A stretch of DNA of 64,000 nucleotides from NCBI RefSeq assembly GCF_001270265.1, contig NZ_LGAP01000022.1, positions 46,813 through 110,812 on the forward strand. Direction: 5' to 3'. The stretch comes from Ensifer adhaerens (GTDB lineage Bacteria; Pseudomonadota; Alphaproteobacteria; Rhizobiales; Rhizobiaceae). A program made the position numbers and the translations under genes. Under the pieces are notes generated by a model. The model searched no databases. It saw nothing but the letters and a program-made list of their open reading frames with translations, and was not told the DNA's origin. Shown here piece by piece: positions 44,054-53,063 of this stretch. The first letter of the stretch is position 1; each line of letters begins with the position of its first letter.

Positions 44054-44671
44054 TCAGGCGGCGCGGGTGGCGATATAGGCGGCGGTACCGGCGAGAACGC
44101 CCGCGGCGACGCGGTTCAGCGCCTGCAACGCCTTCGGCTGTTTGAGCAGCGTGCGCGCCCGCGCGGCAAGCAAGATATAGGGCAGAAGCACGGTCAGCAG
44201 TACGAGGAATGTGGCCATCAGCAACAGTCCGTATTCGCGCGGCCCGATCACCGCAATGTCGATCAGCGTCGGCACGAGCGCCACGTAAAACAGCATCGTC
44301 TTGGGATTGCCGAGCGTGACCAGCAGGCCCGAAAGAAACGACATCGACGCGTTTGCCGACGTCTTCGCCTTGATATCCTGCGGCAGGAGGCCAGCCGTCC
44401 AGAGCTTCCAGGCGATGTAGCCGAGGTAGAGCACGCCCGCGAACTTGACGATCAGGAAAACGGTGGTGAAGGTCTGGGCGATCAGCGCCAGGCCGAGCAC
44501 CACGGCAGTCAGGTAAACCATGTCGCCGAGGATCAGGCCGAGCCCCATGAAGAACGTCTCGCGAAAGCCTGAGCCGAGCGCCCGCGCGACGAGGGCGGTG
44601 ACGCCGGGACCGGGAATGATGGCTGCGATGAAGAGAGCGCCGCTATAGGCAAGCAGGGCTGCAAGCGTCAT
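44054..44671 (-). CDS. LysE-family amino-acid exporter
   Basis: A 205-residue membrane protein with six hydrophobic segments and the LysE/RhtB N-terminal signature [20 protein letters not shown], then [22 protein letters not shown]. It exports small amino acids or derivatives. It is divergent from a second LysE gene across a 217-bp region containing a half RIME1. Confidence 0.88.
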   Translation of the reverse strand: MTLAALLAYSGALFIAAIIPGPGVTALVARALGSGFRETFFMGLGLILGDMVYLTAVVLGLALIAQTFTTVFLIVKFAGVLYLGYIAWKLWTAGLLPQDIKAKTSANASMSFLSGLLVTLGNPKTMLFYVALVPTLIDIAVIGPREYGLLLMATFLVLLTVLLPYILLAARARTLLKQPKALQALNRVAAGVLAGTAAYIATRAA

Positions 44672-44816
44672 GATCGTTCCTCCCGGTGGCGACGCCGTTT
44701 CTTAGCGCAGAGCGTCGAAAATGGAAATCCGGATCGGCACGCGAGCGGCAATTTCGCGACAAAATTGATCGGGTGACAAGTCCGGCGTTGCCCGGATTCG
44801 GCAGATGCGTAGAGCT

Positions 44817-44863
44817 CTACGGCAGCAACCTTTGCGCGTCTGATAAGACGCGCGGCGCTGTAG
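44817..44863. repeat. RIME1 half-element between two lysE-type genes
   Basis: CTACGGCAGCAACC, then TTTGCGCGTCTGATAAGACG and CGCGGCGCTGTAG: the first palindrome of RIME1 in inverted orientation with the second palindrome absent. Confidence 0.75.
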
Positions 44864-44888
44864 GAAATCCGCAACAAAGGCGCGCGTC

Positions 44889-45521
44889 ATGCCCGAGATA
44901 CAACACCTCATCGGCTTTGCCCTCATTGCCCTCGGCATGGTGCTGACGCCTGGGCCGAACATGATCTACCTGATCTCCCGGTCGATCAGCCAGGGGCCGG
45001 CTGCGGGGCTGATCTCGCTCGGCGGCGTCGCGCTCGGTTTCGTCGTCTACATGGTCTCGGCGGCCCTCGGTATCACAGCGCTGCTGTTTGCCGTGCCTTT
45101 TGCCTATGACGCTTTGCGCCTGGCCGGTGCCGGCTATCTCGTCTATCTCGCCTGGCAGGCGGTCAGACCCGGCGGGCGCTCGCCCTTCCAGGTCAAGAAC
45201 CTGCCGAAGGACGGCCCGCGCAAGCTGTTCCTGATGGGCTTCCTGACGAGCCTCTTGAACCCCAAGGTCGCCGTGCTCTATCTCTCGCTGCTGCCGCAGT
45301 TCATCCGCCCGGAGGCGGGCAACGTGCTGGCGCAGTCGATGATCTTCGGCTCGATCCAGATCGCCACCAGTGTGTCGGTCAATGCGATGATCGCGCTGGC
45401 GGCAAGCTCGATCGCCGCCTTCCTGGCCGGGCGCCCCTTGTTCATGGTGGTGCAGCGCTGGGCCATGGGCACGGCACTGTTCGGCTTCGCCCTCAGCATG
45501 GCCGCCGAAGCGCGTAGGTAA
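44889..45521 (+). CDS. LysE-family amino-acid exporter
   Basis: A 210-residue six-helix exporter: IALGMVLTPGPNMIYLISRSI and MGFLTSLLNPKVAVLYLSLLPQFI are typical LysE/RhtB motifs. It is distinct in sequence from the neighbour at 44054 and not a recent duplicate. Substrate unknown. Convergent with the NIPSNAP gene. Confidence 0.88.
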   Translation: MPEIQHLIGFALIALGMVLTPGPNMIYLISRSISQGPAAGLISLGGVALGFVVYMVSAALGITALLFAVPFAYDALRLAGAGYLVYLAWQAVRPGGRSPFQVKNLPKDGPRKLFLMGFLTSLLNPKVAVLYLSLLPQFIRPEAGNVLAQSMIFGSIQIATSVSVNAMIALAASSIAAFLAGRPLFMVVQRWAMGTALFGFALSMAAEARR

Positions 45522-45609
45522 GGGAGCATGCCTCTATCAGGCTTCAGACAAGCCGCTGTCGATGGTGGCTGCCGCGCGCCACTTTGCCGTGTCGCGCGGC
45601 CCGGTGGTC

Positions 45610-45915
45610 CTATTCGAGCACCGGCCGCATGAAGCTGCGCTCGTAGCTGACGATGCAGCGCGTCTTTTCGGCAAAGGCGAAGGCCTCCAGGCATTCCGGG
45701 TCCTTGGCCATTTTCCCGCGATAGATCTCGTATTCGGCCAGGCTCGGGAAGGTGAAGAGCGCCAACGCGATGTTGTTTGCGCCCTCGTGCGGCATGAAAT
45801 AGCCGTGATGCGTGCCGCCGAGCCGGTTGACCAGCGGAATCCAGAGCTTGGCGTAATGTTCGAACTCGGCCAGCTTGTAAGGATCGATGACGTATTTCAG
45901 ATAGCAGGTGATCAT
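45610..45915 (-). CDS. NIPSNAP-family protein
   Basis: A 101-residue ferredoxin-like-fold protein: MITCYLKYVIDPYKLAEFEHYAKLWIPLVNRLGG and FPSLAEYEIYRGKM match NIPSNAP. The start at 45915 has AAGGGAGAA upstream and overlaps the EamA gene stop by 4 nt (ATGA), so the two are coupled. Function unknown; it may be a small dimeric binding protein. Confidence 0.88.
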   Translation of the reverse strand: MITCYLKYVIDPYKLAEFEHYAKLWIPLVNRLGGTHHGYFMPHEGANNIALALFTFPSLAEYEIYRGKMAKDPECLEAFAFAEKTRCIVSYERSFMRPVLE

Positions 45916-46826
45916 GCGGTTCTCCCTTCGCGTCTCCGCTTGATAGGGGAGGGCAGCCGAAGTTTCCAGCCGAGATTCATGCCGGCGGCGGCGATAAGGA
46001 TGGCGATCGATCCGAAGATCTGGATCGGCTGCAGCGCATGGCCGAAGGCCAGCCGGTCGACGACGATGGCGGCGATCGGGTAGATGAAGGAAAGCGCCCC
46101 GGTCATGTGCGTCGGCAACCGCTGGATGGCGCCATAGAGCAGCACATACATGATGCCCGTATGGATGACGCCGACGGCGATCAGGATCGACCATTGTTCG
46201 CCGCCGGAAGGGGCGGGGGCGGCAAGGGCCATCGGCGCCAGCATCAGCGTGCCGGTCACGACCTGGATCAGCGCGATCAGATGCGGTGGCGTTCCCTTGA
46301 GCAGCTTCGTCAACAGGGCCGCGATCGCGTAGAAGAAGGCGGCGCCGATCGCAAGGGCGATGCCGATCAGGTAATCCTCCGGCGCAAAGCCGCCGCCGGG
46401 CTTGGCCGAGATGATCGCCAGCATGCCGGCAAAGGAGATCGAAAGCCAGAAGACCTTGGTCGCGGTGATCTTTTCGCCGAGAAACAGCGCGCCGAGCCCC
46501 AGCAGCATGAACGGCTGGGTGTTGTAGACCATCGTCGCGATCGAGATTGAGGCATGCGAATAGGCCGCGAACAGCAGCAACCAGTTGACGACGATGGCGA
46601 TACCGCCGGCGATCGACAGAAGCACGACCCGCCGGGTGAAATGGCGGCGGTCGAGCAGACCAAGCATCGCCGCGATCGCGATCAGCGTCGCCGCGCCGAA
46701 CACGCAGCGCCAGAAGACGACGCTCGTCACCGGCTGGCCGGACATCAGCACGAACCAGCCGATCGTGCCCGATATCAGCATGGCTGCCGTCATCTCCGCA
46801 CTGCCTCGTTTAATGTCTGCGCCCAT
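45912..46826 (-). CDS. EamA/DMT-family transporter
   Basis: A 304-residue drug/metabolite transporter with ten predicted helices in two EamA repeats (for example VVFWRCVFGAATLIAI, MVYNTQPFMLLGLGALFLGEKI, GVIHTGIMYVLLYGAIQRLP). It is probably a metabolite exporter. It is divergent from an Lrp regulator with an inverted repeat between, suggesting amino-acid-linked control. Confidence 0.88.
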   Translation of the reverse strand: MGADIKRGSAEMTAAMLISGTIGWFVLMSGQPVTSVVFWRCVFGAATLIAIAAMLGLLDRRHFTRRVVLLSIAGGIAIVVNWLLLFAAYSHASISIATMVYNTQPFMLLGLGALFLGEKITATKVFWLSISFAGMLAIISAKPGGGFAPEDYLIGIALAIGAAFFYAIAALLTKLLKGTPPHLIALIQVVTGTLMLAPMALAAPAPSGGEQWSILIAVGVIHTGIMYVLLYGAIQRLPTHMTGALSFIYPIAAIVVDRLAFGHALQPIQIFGSIAILIAAAGMNLGWKLRLPSPIKRRREGRTA

Positions 46827-46919
46827 GGTGATCGCTCCTCGGTTGATGGCCCAAGATTAATCGGCGTCCACGACGGTTTATATGGAAGATCGCAGGCATT
46901 TCGACTATTATTCCTAATC

Positions 46920-46937
46920 ATCGAAGATAATTTCGAT
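46920..46937. promoter_or_regulatory. candidate Lrp operator
   Basis: ATCGAA-GATAAT-TTCGAT is a perfect inverted repeat (arms of 6) in the divergent promoter of the EamA and Lrp genes, 23 bp before the Lrp ATG. Confidence 0.5.
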
Positions 46938-46959
46938 ATTTTGGCTTTTGAGGTTGCCG

Positions 46960-47397
46960 ATGCTCGATGAAGTCGATCGCCGCATTCTGGATATTCTGGC
47001 GGCAAATGCGCGCGTCTCGCTGAAGGAACTGGCGCAGGAGGCGGGCCTCTCGTCGCCAAGCGCTGCCGACCGCCTGCGCAAGCTTGAAGAACGCGGCGTC
47101 CTCGACGGTTTCACCATCGCCATCAATCCGGTGAAGCTCGGCTATCCCCTGCAGGCGATCGTTCGCGTGCGGCCGATGCCGGGCATGCTGCATATCGTTG
47201 AGAAATTGATTCAGGAGACGCCCGAAATCGTCGAATGCGACAAGGTCACTGGCGATGACTGCTTCATCGCCAAGCTGTTCGTGCGCGACATGGGGGAGCT
47301 GGACACGCTGCTCGACCGTATCGCCGAAAAAGCGCAGACCAACACGTCGATCGTCAAGTCAACGCCGGTCAAGCGGCGTCTGCCGCCGCTTATCTGA
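46960..47397 (+). CDS. Lrp/AsnC-family transcriptional regulator
   Basis: A 145-residue regulator: MLDEVDRRILDILAANARVSLKELAQEAGLSSPSAADRLRKLEERGVL is the winged HTH, and VECDKVTGDDCFIAKLFVRDM is the ligand-loop strand. A start at 46960 with GAGG upstream is preferred to a TTG at 46948. It is divergent from and probably controls the EamA/NIPSNAP pair. Confidence 0.9.
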   Translation: MLDEVDRRILDILAANARVSLKELAQEAGLSSPSAADRLRKLEERGVLDGFTIAINPVKLGYPLQAIVRVRPMPGMLHIVEKLIQETPEIVECDKVTGDDCFIAKLFVRDMGELDTLLDRIAEKAQTNTSIVKSTPVKRRLPPLI

Positions 47398-47417
47398 TCG
47401 AACTTTTCGAAGTCATG

Positions 47418-47461
47418 CATTCCCTGACGGAAAACCGCTTCGCACTTTTCCTGGAAATGCT
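47418..47461. repeat. constant-core palindrome, copy 3 (GCATTTCC arms)
   Basis: GCATTCCCTGACGGAAAACCGCTTCGCACTTTTCCTGGAAATGC: the inner stem GGAAAA/TTTTCC encloses the CCGCTTCGCAC loop, with outer arms GCATTCCC/GGAAATGC. It lies between the Lrp gene and dut and abuts the dut stop codon. Confidence 0.75.
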
Positions 47462-47935
47462 TTAGACGCCGGTGGAGCCGAAGCCGCCGGCGCCGCGTGT
47501 GGTCTCGCTGGCGCTGTCGGCCTCGCGGACGCTCACCTGGGTCACCGGCGCGATCACCATCTGCGCGATGCGCATGTCGCGTTCGATGACGAAATCCTCA
47601 TCGCCGAGATTGATCAGCAGAACCTTTACTTCGCCGCGATAATCACTGTCGATCGTGCCCGGGGTGTTGAGGCAGGTGATGCCATGCTTGAAGGCAAGGC
47701 CCGAACGCGGGCGGATCTGTGCCTCGTAACCGGCCGGAATCTCGAAGATGAAGCCGGTCGGAACCAGTGCCCGTTTTCCCGGCGCAAGCGTCATCGGCTC
47801 GCCGGCCGTAACGGCGGCGCGCAGGTCCATGCCGGCGGCGCCCTCGGTCTCATAGGCAGGTAGCTCCAATGCCTCGGCATGCGGCAGCCGAATGAGGGTC
47901 AAGGCGGGTTTTGTCTGGGGCGTGTGCATGGTCAT
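47462..47935 (-). CDS. dut: dUTP diphosphatase
   Basis: A 157-residue trimeric dUTPase with all five motifs: MDLRAAV (1), [10 protein letters not shown] (2), [10 protein letters not shown] (3), [10 protein letters not shown] (4) and [10 protein letters not shown] (5). It removes dUTP and feeds dTMP synthesis. The start is at MTMHTPQTK (47935) or the second ATG (47929). Divergent from prfC. Confidence 0.95.
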   Translation of the reverse strand: MTMHTPQTKPALTLIRLPHAEALELPAYETEGAAGMDLRAAVTAGEPMTLAPGKRALVPTGFIFEIPAGYEAQIRPRSGLAFKHGITCLNTPGTIDSDYRGEVKVLLINLGDEDFVIERDMRIAQMVIAPVTQVSVREADSASETTRGAGGFGSTGV

Positions 47936-48025
47936 CCATTCATAAGCCGGGCGCTCACTGCGCCGGTCAATTGCATAATGAGGGCCGAGCCTGTAAAGAC
48001 GCCGCAACTCACAGGAATCTACAGT

Positions 48026-49609
48026 ATGGCTGAAAGTCTCGCCGAGGCGGTCTCCCGCCGCCGCACATTTGCGATCATCGCCCACCCGGACGCGGGTAAG
48101 ACCACGCTCACCGAAAAGCTGCTGCTGTTCGGCGGCGCCATCCAGCTCGCCGGCGAAGTCAAGGCCAAGAAGGATCGCATCCAGACCCGTTCGGACTGGA
48201 TGAAGATCGAGCGCGAGCGCGGTATCTCGGTCGTCACCTCGGTGATGACCTTCGAATATGGCGGCAACGTCTTCAACATTCTCGACACGCCCGGCCACGA
48301 AGACTTCGCTGACGATACCTACCGCACGCTGACGGCGGTCGATGCCGCGGTCATGGTCATCGATGCGGCAAAGGGTATCGAGCCGCGGACGCTGAAGCTG
48401 TTCGAAGTTTGCCGCATGCGCGACATCCCCATCATCACCTTCATCAACAAGATGGACCGCGAGAGCCGCGATCCCTTCGAGATCCTTGATGAGGTCGAGG
48501 AAAAGCTGGCGCTCGACTGCGCGCCGGTGACATGGCCGATCGGCCGTTCGAAGACCTTCTGCGGTTCCTACCATCTCGCCGACAACACCGTGCGCGGGTC
48601 CGACACGCAGGAAGTGCTGACCAAGGTCAGCGACCCTGAGATGGCGGCCCACCGCCTGCCGGAAAACGAGCGCGACGCCTTCATCGAGGAAACGTCGCTG
48701 GCGATCGAGGCCTGCAAGCCGTTCGACAAGAAAGCCTTCCTCGAAGGTCACCTGACGCCGGTCTTCTTCGGCTCGGCCCTGCGCAACTACGGTGTGCGCG
48801 ACCTGATCAACGCGCTCGGCGAGATCGCTCCGCCGCCGCGCGACCAGGTTGCCGACAGCAGGACGGTGCATGCGACCGACGACAAGATGACGGCCTTCGT
48901 CTTCAAGATCCAGGCGAACATGGACCCGAACCACCGCGACCGCATCGCCTTTGCGCGCGTCTGCTCCGGCAAGCTGGAGCGCGGCATGAAGGCGCGGTTG
49001 GCGCGCACCGGCAAGCAACTGGGTTTGAGCGCGCCGCAGTTCTTCTTCGCCTCGCAACGCCAGCTGGCCGACACGGCCTATGCCGGTGACGTCGTCGGCA
49101 TCCCCAACCACGGCACCTTGCGCATCGGCGACACGCTGACGGAAGGCGAACATCTTGTCTTCCAGGGCGTGCCGAACTTCTCGCCGGAAATTCTGCGCCG
49201 CGTGCGTCTGGAAGATGCGATGAAGGCCAAGAAGCTCAAGGAAGCGCTGCAGCAGATGGCCGAAGAGGGCGTCGTCCAGCTCTTCTCGCCGGAAGACGGC
49301 TCGCCGGCGATCGTCGGCGTCGTCGGCGCGCTGCAGCTCGACGTTCTGAAGGAGCGCCTGCAGGGCGAATATGGCCTGCCGGTTTCCTTCGAAATGTCGC
49401 GCTTTTCCGTCTGCCGCTGGATCTCCGCCGACCAGGCTGCTGACCTTGACAAGTTCGTCACCGCCCGGCGCGGCGATATTGCCCGCGATCTCGACGGCGA
49501 CCCGGTCTTCCTGGCGCAGGACAGCTTCTCGCTGCGCTACGAGGCAGAACGTTATCCGGCGATCAAGATGGTCGCAATCAAGGAATACCACGTCGCCAAG
49601 GCGGCGTGA
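48026..49609 (+). CDS. prfC: peptide chain release factor 3
   Basis: A 527-residue translational GTPase that recycles RF1/RF2. G1 is [15 protein letters not shown], the switch region is [21 protein letters not shown]3 is [12 protein letters not shown]4 is NKMDRE. The C-terminal part has [23 protein letters not shown]. The start MAESLAEAV (48026) is preceded by AGGAAT; the longer frame overlaps dut on the other strand. Full length. Confidence 0.96.
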   Translation: MAESLAEAVSRRRTFAIIAHPDAGKTTLTEKLLLFGGAIQLAGEVKAKKDRIQTRSDWMKIERERGISVVTSVMTFEYGGNVFNILDTPGHEDFADDTYRTLTAVDAAVMVIDAAKGIEPRTLKLFEVCRMRDIPIITFINKMDRESRDPFEILDEVEEKLALDCAPVTWPIGRSKTFCGSYHLADNTVRGSDTQEVLTKVSDPEMAAHRLPENERDAFIEETSLAIEACKPFDKKAFLEGHLTPVFFGSALRNYGVRDLINALGEIAPPPRDQVADSRTVHATDDKMTAFVFKIQANMDPNHRDRIAFARVCSGKLERGMKARLARTGKQLGLSAPQFFFASQRQLADTAYAGDVVGIPNHGTLRIGDTLTEGEHLVFQGVPNFSPEILRRVRLEDAMKAKKLKEALQQMAEEGVVQLFSPEDGSPAIVGVVGALQLDVLKERLQGEYGLPVSFEMSRFSVCRWISADQAADLDKFVTARRGDIARDLDGDPVFLAQDSFSLRYEAERYPAIKMVAIKEYHVAKAA

Positions 49610-49621
49610 GCGATGATGATA

Positions 49622-49646
49622 TCAGCCGGCGGCGCGCGCCGGCTGA
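49622..49646. terminator. bidirectional stem-loop between prfC and a convergent gene
   Basis: TCAGCCGGC (49622-49630), GGCGCGC loop, GCCGGCTGA (49638-49646), a perfect 9-bp stem in the 48 bp between two convergent stops. Confidence 0.65.
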
Positions 49647-49657
49647 CCGTTGGCCGT

Positions 49658-50026
49658 TCAGAGGGTCGACATGCGCAAAGCCAGCACCAGCTGCGTCACC
49701 CTGAGGGTTACGAAGGCATAGATCGCCAAAAGCAGGATCTGCAGCGCCAGATGCCGCCGCACCTTCGACAGCCTGTGCAGACCGTCAACCAGATTGAGCA
49801 GGAACAGGGCGATGCCGATCGCGGTGACGATGTAACCCGCCAAGGCAGTGTTCGGCAGCCCCTTGATCTCCAGGCTGCGGCCATTCTCGATCGCATGCAT
49901 GCCCGCGGCAATCACAACGGTCGCCACCACCAGGTTGCGCACATGGCGAAAGATCTCCTCGAGGCCGCCATTGTCGAACAGCATTCGCCGCGCCAGGCCG
50001 AGTTTCGATCGGGTGCCTTCTGTCAT
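49658..50026 (-). CDS. 122-residue membrane protein of unknown function
   Basis: An N-terminal cytoplasmic segment (MTEGTRSKLGLARRMLFDNG) is followed by three hydrophobic stretches: NLVVATVVIAAGMHAI, AGYIVTAIGIALFLLNLV and HLALQILLLAIYAFVTL. The ribosome site is AAGAGGT. I recognise no family. It lies alone between prfC (convergent) and a degenerate RIME1 sequence. Confidence 0.65.
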   Translation of the reverse strand: MTEGTRSKLGLARRMLFDNGGLEEIFRHVRNLVVATVVIAAGMHAIENGRSLEIKGLPNTALAGYIVTAIGIALFLLNLVDGLHRLSKVRRHLALQILLLAIYAFVTLRVTQLVLALRMSTL

Positions 50027-50041
50027 CGCTACCTCTTGCTC

Positions 50042-50150
50042 GCTGCATGATCCTCAAATCCCGGTCGATTTAAAGGCGGAACTATGCGGCAAATTTAAAG
50101 AACGGCAGCATCGCGCCCTTGTTGACGTGGGCGCTGCAAGCTGCCGGGAG
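50042..50150. repeat. degenerate RIME1 relic
   Basis: CTGCATGATCCTCAAATCCC...GCGGCAAATTTAAAG retains the second-palindrome half and the linker of an inverted RIME1; beyond 50101 the GCGCCGCGCGTC half has diverged to CGGCAGCATCGCGCC. Eroded copy. Confidence 0.55.
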
Positions 50151-50180
50151 GCTGCGATAGTATGACCGCTTGCTCCTGCG

Positions 50181-50909
50181 TCAAAGACTTTCGGTGCGAG
50201 CGACATCTTCATGTGCGGCAAAGGCAAAGCGCGGCGCCGATCGGCTGAGCAGCGCCGACGTCGGGCGAATATGCCAGGTCGCGCCGATGGCTTCCTCCAA
50301 TGCCGCAACGAGCTCGGCCACATCCGCCGCGGCGGTTTCATGCAGCGCCTCCGCGACGATGAGCGCCGAAGTGGTCTGCGCGCGGATCGCCGAATGTCCG
50401 CTTTGCCGGTTTGTCCAGCGCCGCGCATGGGCGCGTCCCTCCGCGTCGCGAAAGATCACCTCGTCAGGTTCGGGGTGTTCCGTTTCACCGGAGAAGGTCG
50501 TGTAGACCTCGTGTCCGCCCGCGCGGGTTACTTCGAGATCGCCGGAGATGCGGGAAAGGTCGAAGACGGCGATGGGGATGGCAAAGGCGAGCGACACCGC
50601 GTTGCAAAGGTCGATCAGCGGGTGGATCGACGGCAGGTCGCCCTCTTTCCTGAAGCGGCGCAGCAAGGCTTCCGATGCGCAGCGGTACTGCGTCGGCTTC
50701 AATCCCATCCGGGTGAAGGTCCGGCGCCACGCCTGAATTCCCGCAAGCTCGCCCTCTGAGTTCGCTGCGAGAACATCCCTGGCAATGGCCTGAAACCGGT
50801 CCACGGCGTCGGCGACCGAAACATCGCTGCGGATGCGCTCGATATGGAGCGCGCCGGCCGCAAGCTCGGGAAAATCGCGCCAGATGATGTCTGAATGCTG
50901 GAAATGCAT
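50181..50909 (-). CDS. B3/B4 tRNA-binding-domain protein
   Basis: A 242-residue stand-alone B3/B4 domain (as in phenylalanyl-tRNA synthetase beta). MGLKPTQYRCASEALLRRF and LIDLCNAVSLAFAIPIAVFDL are characteristic, and GEVIFRD-like and ARRWTNRQSGHSAI form the core. Stand-alone members may deacylate mischarged tRNA, but this one is untested. It starts at MHFQHSD (50909), 35 bp after the EamA gene, and is probably cotranscribed with it. Confidence 0.88.
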   Translation of the reverse strand: MHFQHSDIIWRDFPELAAGALHIERIRSDVSVADAVDRFQAIARDVLAANSEGELAGIQAWRRTFTRMGLKPTQYRCASEALLRRFRKEGDLPSIHPLIDLCNAVSLAFAIPIAVFDLSRISGDLEVTRAGGHEVYTTFSGETEHPEPDEVIFRDAEGRAHARRWTNRQSGHSAIRAQTTSALIVAEALHETAAADVAELVAALEEAIGATWHIRPTSALLSRSAPRFAFAAHEDVARTESL

Positions 50910-50944
50910 GGGATGCCTCGAAATGGAAGGGGATGATGACGGCG

Positions 50945-51847
50945 TCAGATCTGCGGTTGACCGGCAGTCTTGGACCAGAAATGGGGCACGGCAAGACTGA
51001 GGACGGCGACAAGCACGCAGCCGATTCCGGCGAGTTGGTTGATGCTGACGGGTTCGCCGAGAAGAACGAATGCCAGCAGCACGGCGGAGACGGGCGCGAG
51101 AGCGGTAAAGACCGAGGCTTCCGTTCCGCTCACCCTGGCTGAGCCCGCGTACCAGAGTATGAAGCCGGCAACGGTCGGGATCAGAGCATAATAAAGCACA
51201 GCGGCAAGCGAATGCGTTGTGGCGCCGTGTACGGAGGGGGCTTCGAACAGGGCGGGTACGATGGCCACCGCAACGCCCATGCCGGCCATGACGGTGGACA
51301 GGGCCAGAGGTGCGATCGGCGTTCGAATGCGCTTGTTGATCAGGATGAACAGCCCTTCGCAGACCACTGCGCCGAAGACGAGCGCAATGCCGAGCGACGA
51401 ATGGGGCGCACCGTCCTCGGGCCGCAGCACGATGGTCAGAACGCCTGTTGCGGCCAGCCCAATCGCAATCAGGGTCGAGCGGCTGGGCCGTTCCCCGAGC
51501 AGCAGGATGGCGATGCCGGCGGAGACCACAGGAAGGGTGCCGATGACGACGCCCGCATCCGTCGCCGAACTGAAGCGCAGCCCGGCAATCAGAAGCACCG
51601 TGTAGCCGACGCTGCCGGCGCCTGCCTGCAGCGTCAGGATCAGCCATTCGCGCCGCTCCAGCCGTGGCCAAGGCGTTCGCGTCAGTCGCATCAAGGCGAC
51701 GAACAGCGGAAAGGCGACCGCGAAGCGCAAGGCGGTTGCGGTAAAGGGCGGCAGGCCGGAAGCGATCAATTTGCTGGCGATCACCGTGCTGCCGACCATG
51801 ATCATCGCCAGTGAGAGATAGAGGTATCCCTGAATTTTCTCCGTCAT
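50945..51847 (-). CDS. EamA/DMT-family transporter
   Basis: A 300-residue transporter with ten helices and two EamA repeats (MTEKIQGYLYLSLAMIMVGS, GVVIGTLPVVSAGIAILLLGERP, SVFTALAPVSAVLLAFVLLGEP). The start is at 51847 with AGGAGTGA upstream. Adjacent to the B3/B4 gene, and possibly an operon exporting amino-acid-like compounds. Substrate unknown. Confidence 0.9.
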   Translation of the reverse strand: MTEKIQGYLYLSLAMIMVGSTVIASKLIASGLPPFTATALRFAVAFPLFVALMRLTRTPWPRLERREWLILTLQAGAGSVGYTVLLIAGLRFSSATDAGVVIGTLPVVSAGIAILLLGERPSRSTLIAIGLAATGVLTIVLRPEDGAPHSSLGIALVFGAVVCEGLFILINKRIRTPIAPLALSTVMAGMGVAVAIVPALFEAPSVHGATTHSLAAVLYYALIPTVAGFILWYAGSARVSGTEASVFTALAPVSAVLLAFVLLGEPVSINQLAGIGCVLVAVLSLAVPHFWSKTAGQPQI

Positions 51848-51926
51848 GCGGTCACTCCTGCGTTGGCGCGCAAGAGACCTCATCCGGATCTTTCGGTCTT
51901 GAACGGAATTGCAGGCGTCAAAGCAG

Positions 51927-51969
51927 GTCGCGCAAAAGTATGAAGCGGTTTTGCGATAACGACATGCGC
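51927..51969. repeat. constant-core palindrome, copy 4 (ATGTCG arms)
   Basis: GTCGCGCAAAAGTATGAAGCGGTTTTGCGATAACGACATGCGC. The reverse strand reads GCATGTCGTTATCGC-AAAACCGC-core-TTTTGCGCGAC. Upstream of the EamA gene. Confidence 0.7.
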
Positions 51970-52029
51970 GCAAAAACAAGAGCTTAAGGCGCTTCAACCG
52001 AATCTGAGAGGTCGCGACGCGCTTTCAGG

Positions 52030-52842
52030 TTAGTGGAAGGCTTCGGCGTAGGCGCCCGGCGAAATTCCGTACTTGCGCACGAAAATCCGGGTCATGTGGC
52101 TCTGGTCGGCAAACCCGCCTTCCGCCGCCGCCTCTGCGAGCGGGACGCCACGCGCGATCAGCCGTCGCGCAAGGTCGATGCGGCGTTGCACGAGGTAGGC
52201 ATGCGGCGTCAACCCGAAGCTTCTCGAAAAACCCCGCACCACCTGAAACCGGCTGAGGCCTGCCGCCTGAGCAAGGTCGGACAGGGTGACGGCCGCTGTC
52301 GGATCGTCGTCGATCAGGCATTGCGCTCTGCGCATCGCAGACGGCACGTGCCCGCCATGCCTTTGCCCGTCATGCGCACGCATAACGTCGGCAAGCAAGG
52401 TCAGGACGCACTCTTCGCCGAGCATCCCCGGCGGATTGCCATCGGCGGCGGTGATCGTGTTGAAGAGTGCCTGGAAGTGTTTCGACGTTCGCACATCATG
52501 GAAGACGGGGGCGGTGAATTCGGCAATCCGCGTCCTGCCCTGGCTGATATCCTCCATGGCATCGCCGATCACGGAAGGCTCGAAATAGAGCATCCGCCAG
52601 GACCGTCCGGCATCGCCGATCGGCGCGCCGTCATGGACCTCGCCGGGGTTGACCGTGATCATGTCGCCGGCGCCTGCTTCGACCATGCCGCGACCGCTCA
52701 GCGATTTCTGGGCGCCCTGGTCGATGAGGCCGATGCCGAATTGCTCATGCGTGTGGCGTGCGAAGACGTGCCCCGACGCGGCCTCGACGGCCTCGACGCC
52801 ACCAATGCGGCAGGGGAATATCGTGAACTGGCCCTTTGCCAT
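52030..52842 (-). CDS. AraC-family transcriptional regulator
   Basis: A 270-residue regulator: an N-terminal cupin (GHVFARHTHEQFGIGLIDQGAQ with a metal-type His) and a C-terminal AraC double HTH (LSDLAQAAGLSRFQVVRGFSRSFGLTPHAYLVQRRIDLARRLI... GFADQSHMTRIFVRKYGISPGAYA). The start MAKGQFTIF (52842) is family-like; the longer frame to 53112 is arginine-rich and unlikely. Its position next to the EamA transporter suggests control of that exporter, a pairing often seen. Confidence 0.92.
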   Translation of the reverse strand: MAKGQFTIFPCRIGGVEAVEAASGHVFARHTHEQFGIGLIDQGAQKSLSGRGMVEAGAGDMITVNPGEVHDGAPIGDAGRSWRMLYFEPSVIGDAMEDISQGRTRIAEFTAPVFHDVRTSKHFQALFNTITAADGNPPGMLGEECVLTLLADVMRAHDGQRHGGHVPSAMRRAQCLIDDDPTAAVTLSDLAQAAGLSRFQVVRGFSRSFGLTPHAYLVQRRIDLARRLIARGVPLAEAAAEGGFADQSHMTRIFVRKYGISPGAYAEAFH

Positions 52843-53063
52843 TGCCTCGCCTGTTCGGGCACAGGTGGCCCGTCGGATGTCCTTACAACGGTCGCGGCTT
52901 TCCGGCCATGGGGTTCGACCTGTAACCGTCTGCCACATCCGCAAGGTCGGTGCGACAAAGGGCGCTCGCATGGGTCGGTGCTTTCGCCCTTCCGGCGTTG
53001 CAATCGGTGGCCGCATGCTTAAATTCCGGCGTCGAATGACGATGACGACCGGAGAATTGCCGA

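Noticed and set aside
47936..49591. Upstream part of a 709-residue minus-strand frame across prfC
   Set aside because: Only the last 157 residues (dut) are real; the rest is the mirror frame of prfC.
50910..51671. Upstream part of a 496-residue minus-strand frame
   Set aside because: Overlaps the EamA transporter in another frame; only the B3/B4 part (50181-50909) is coding.
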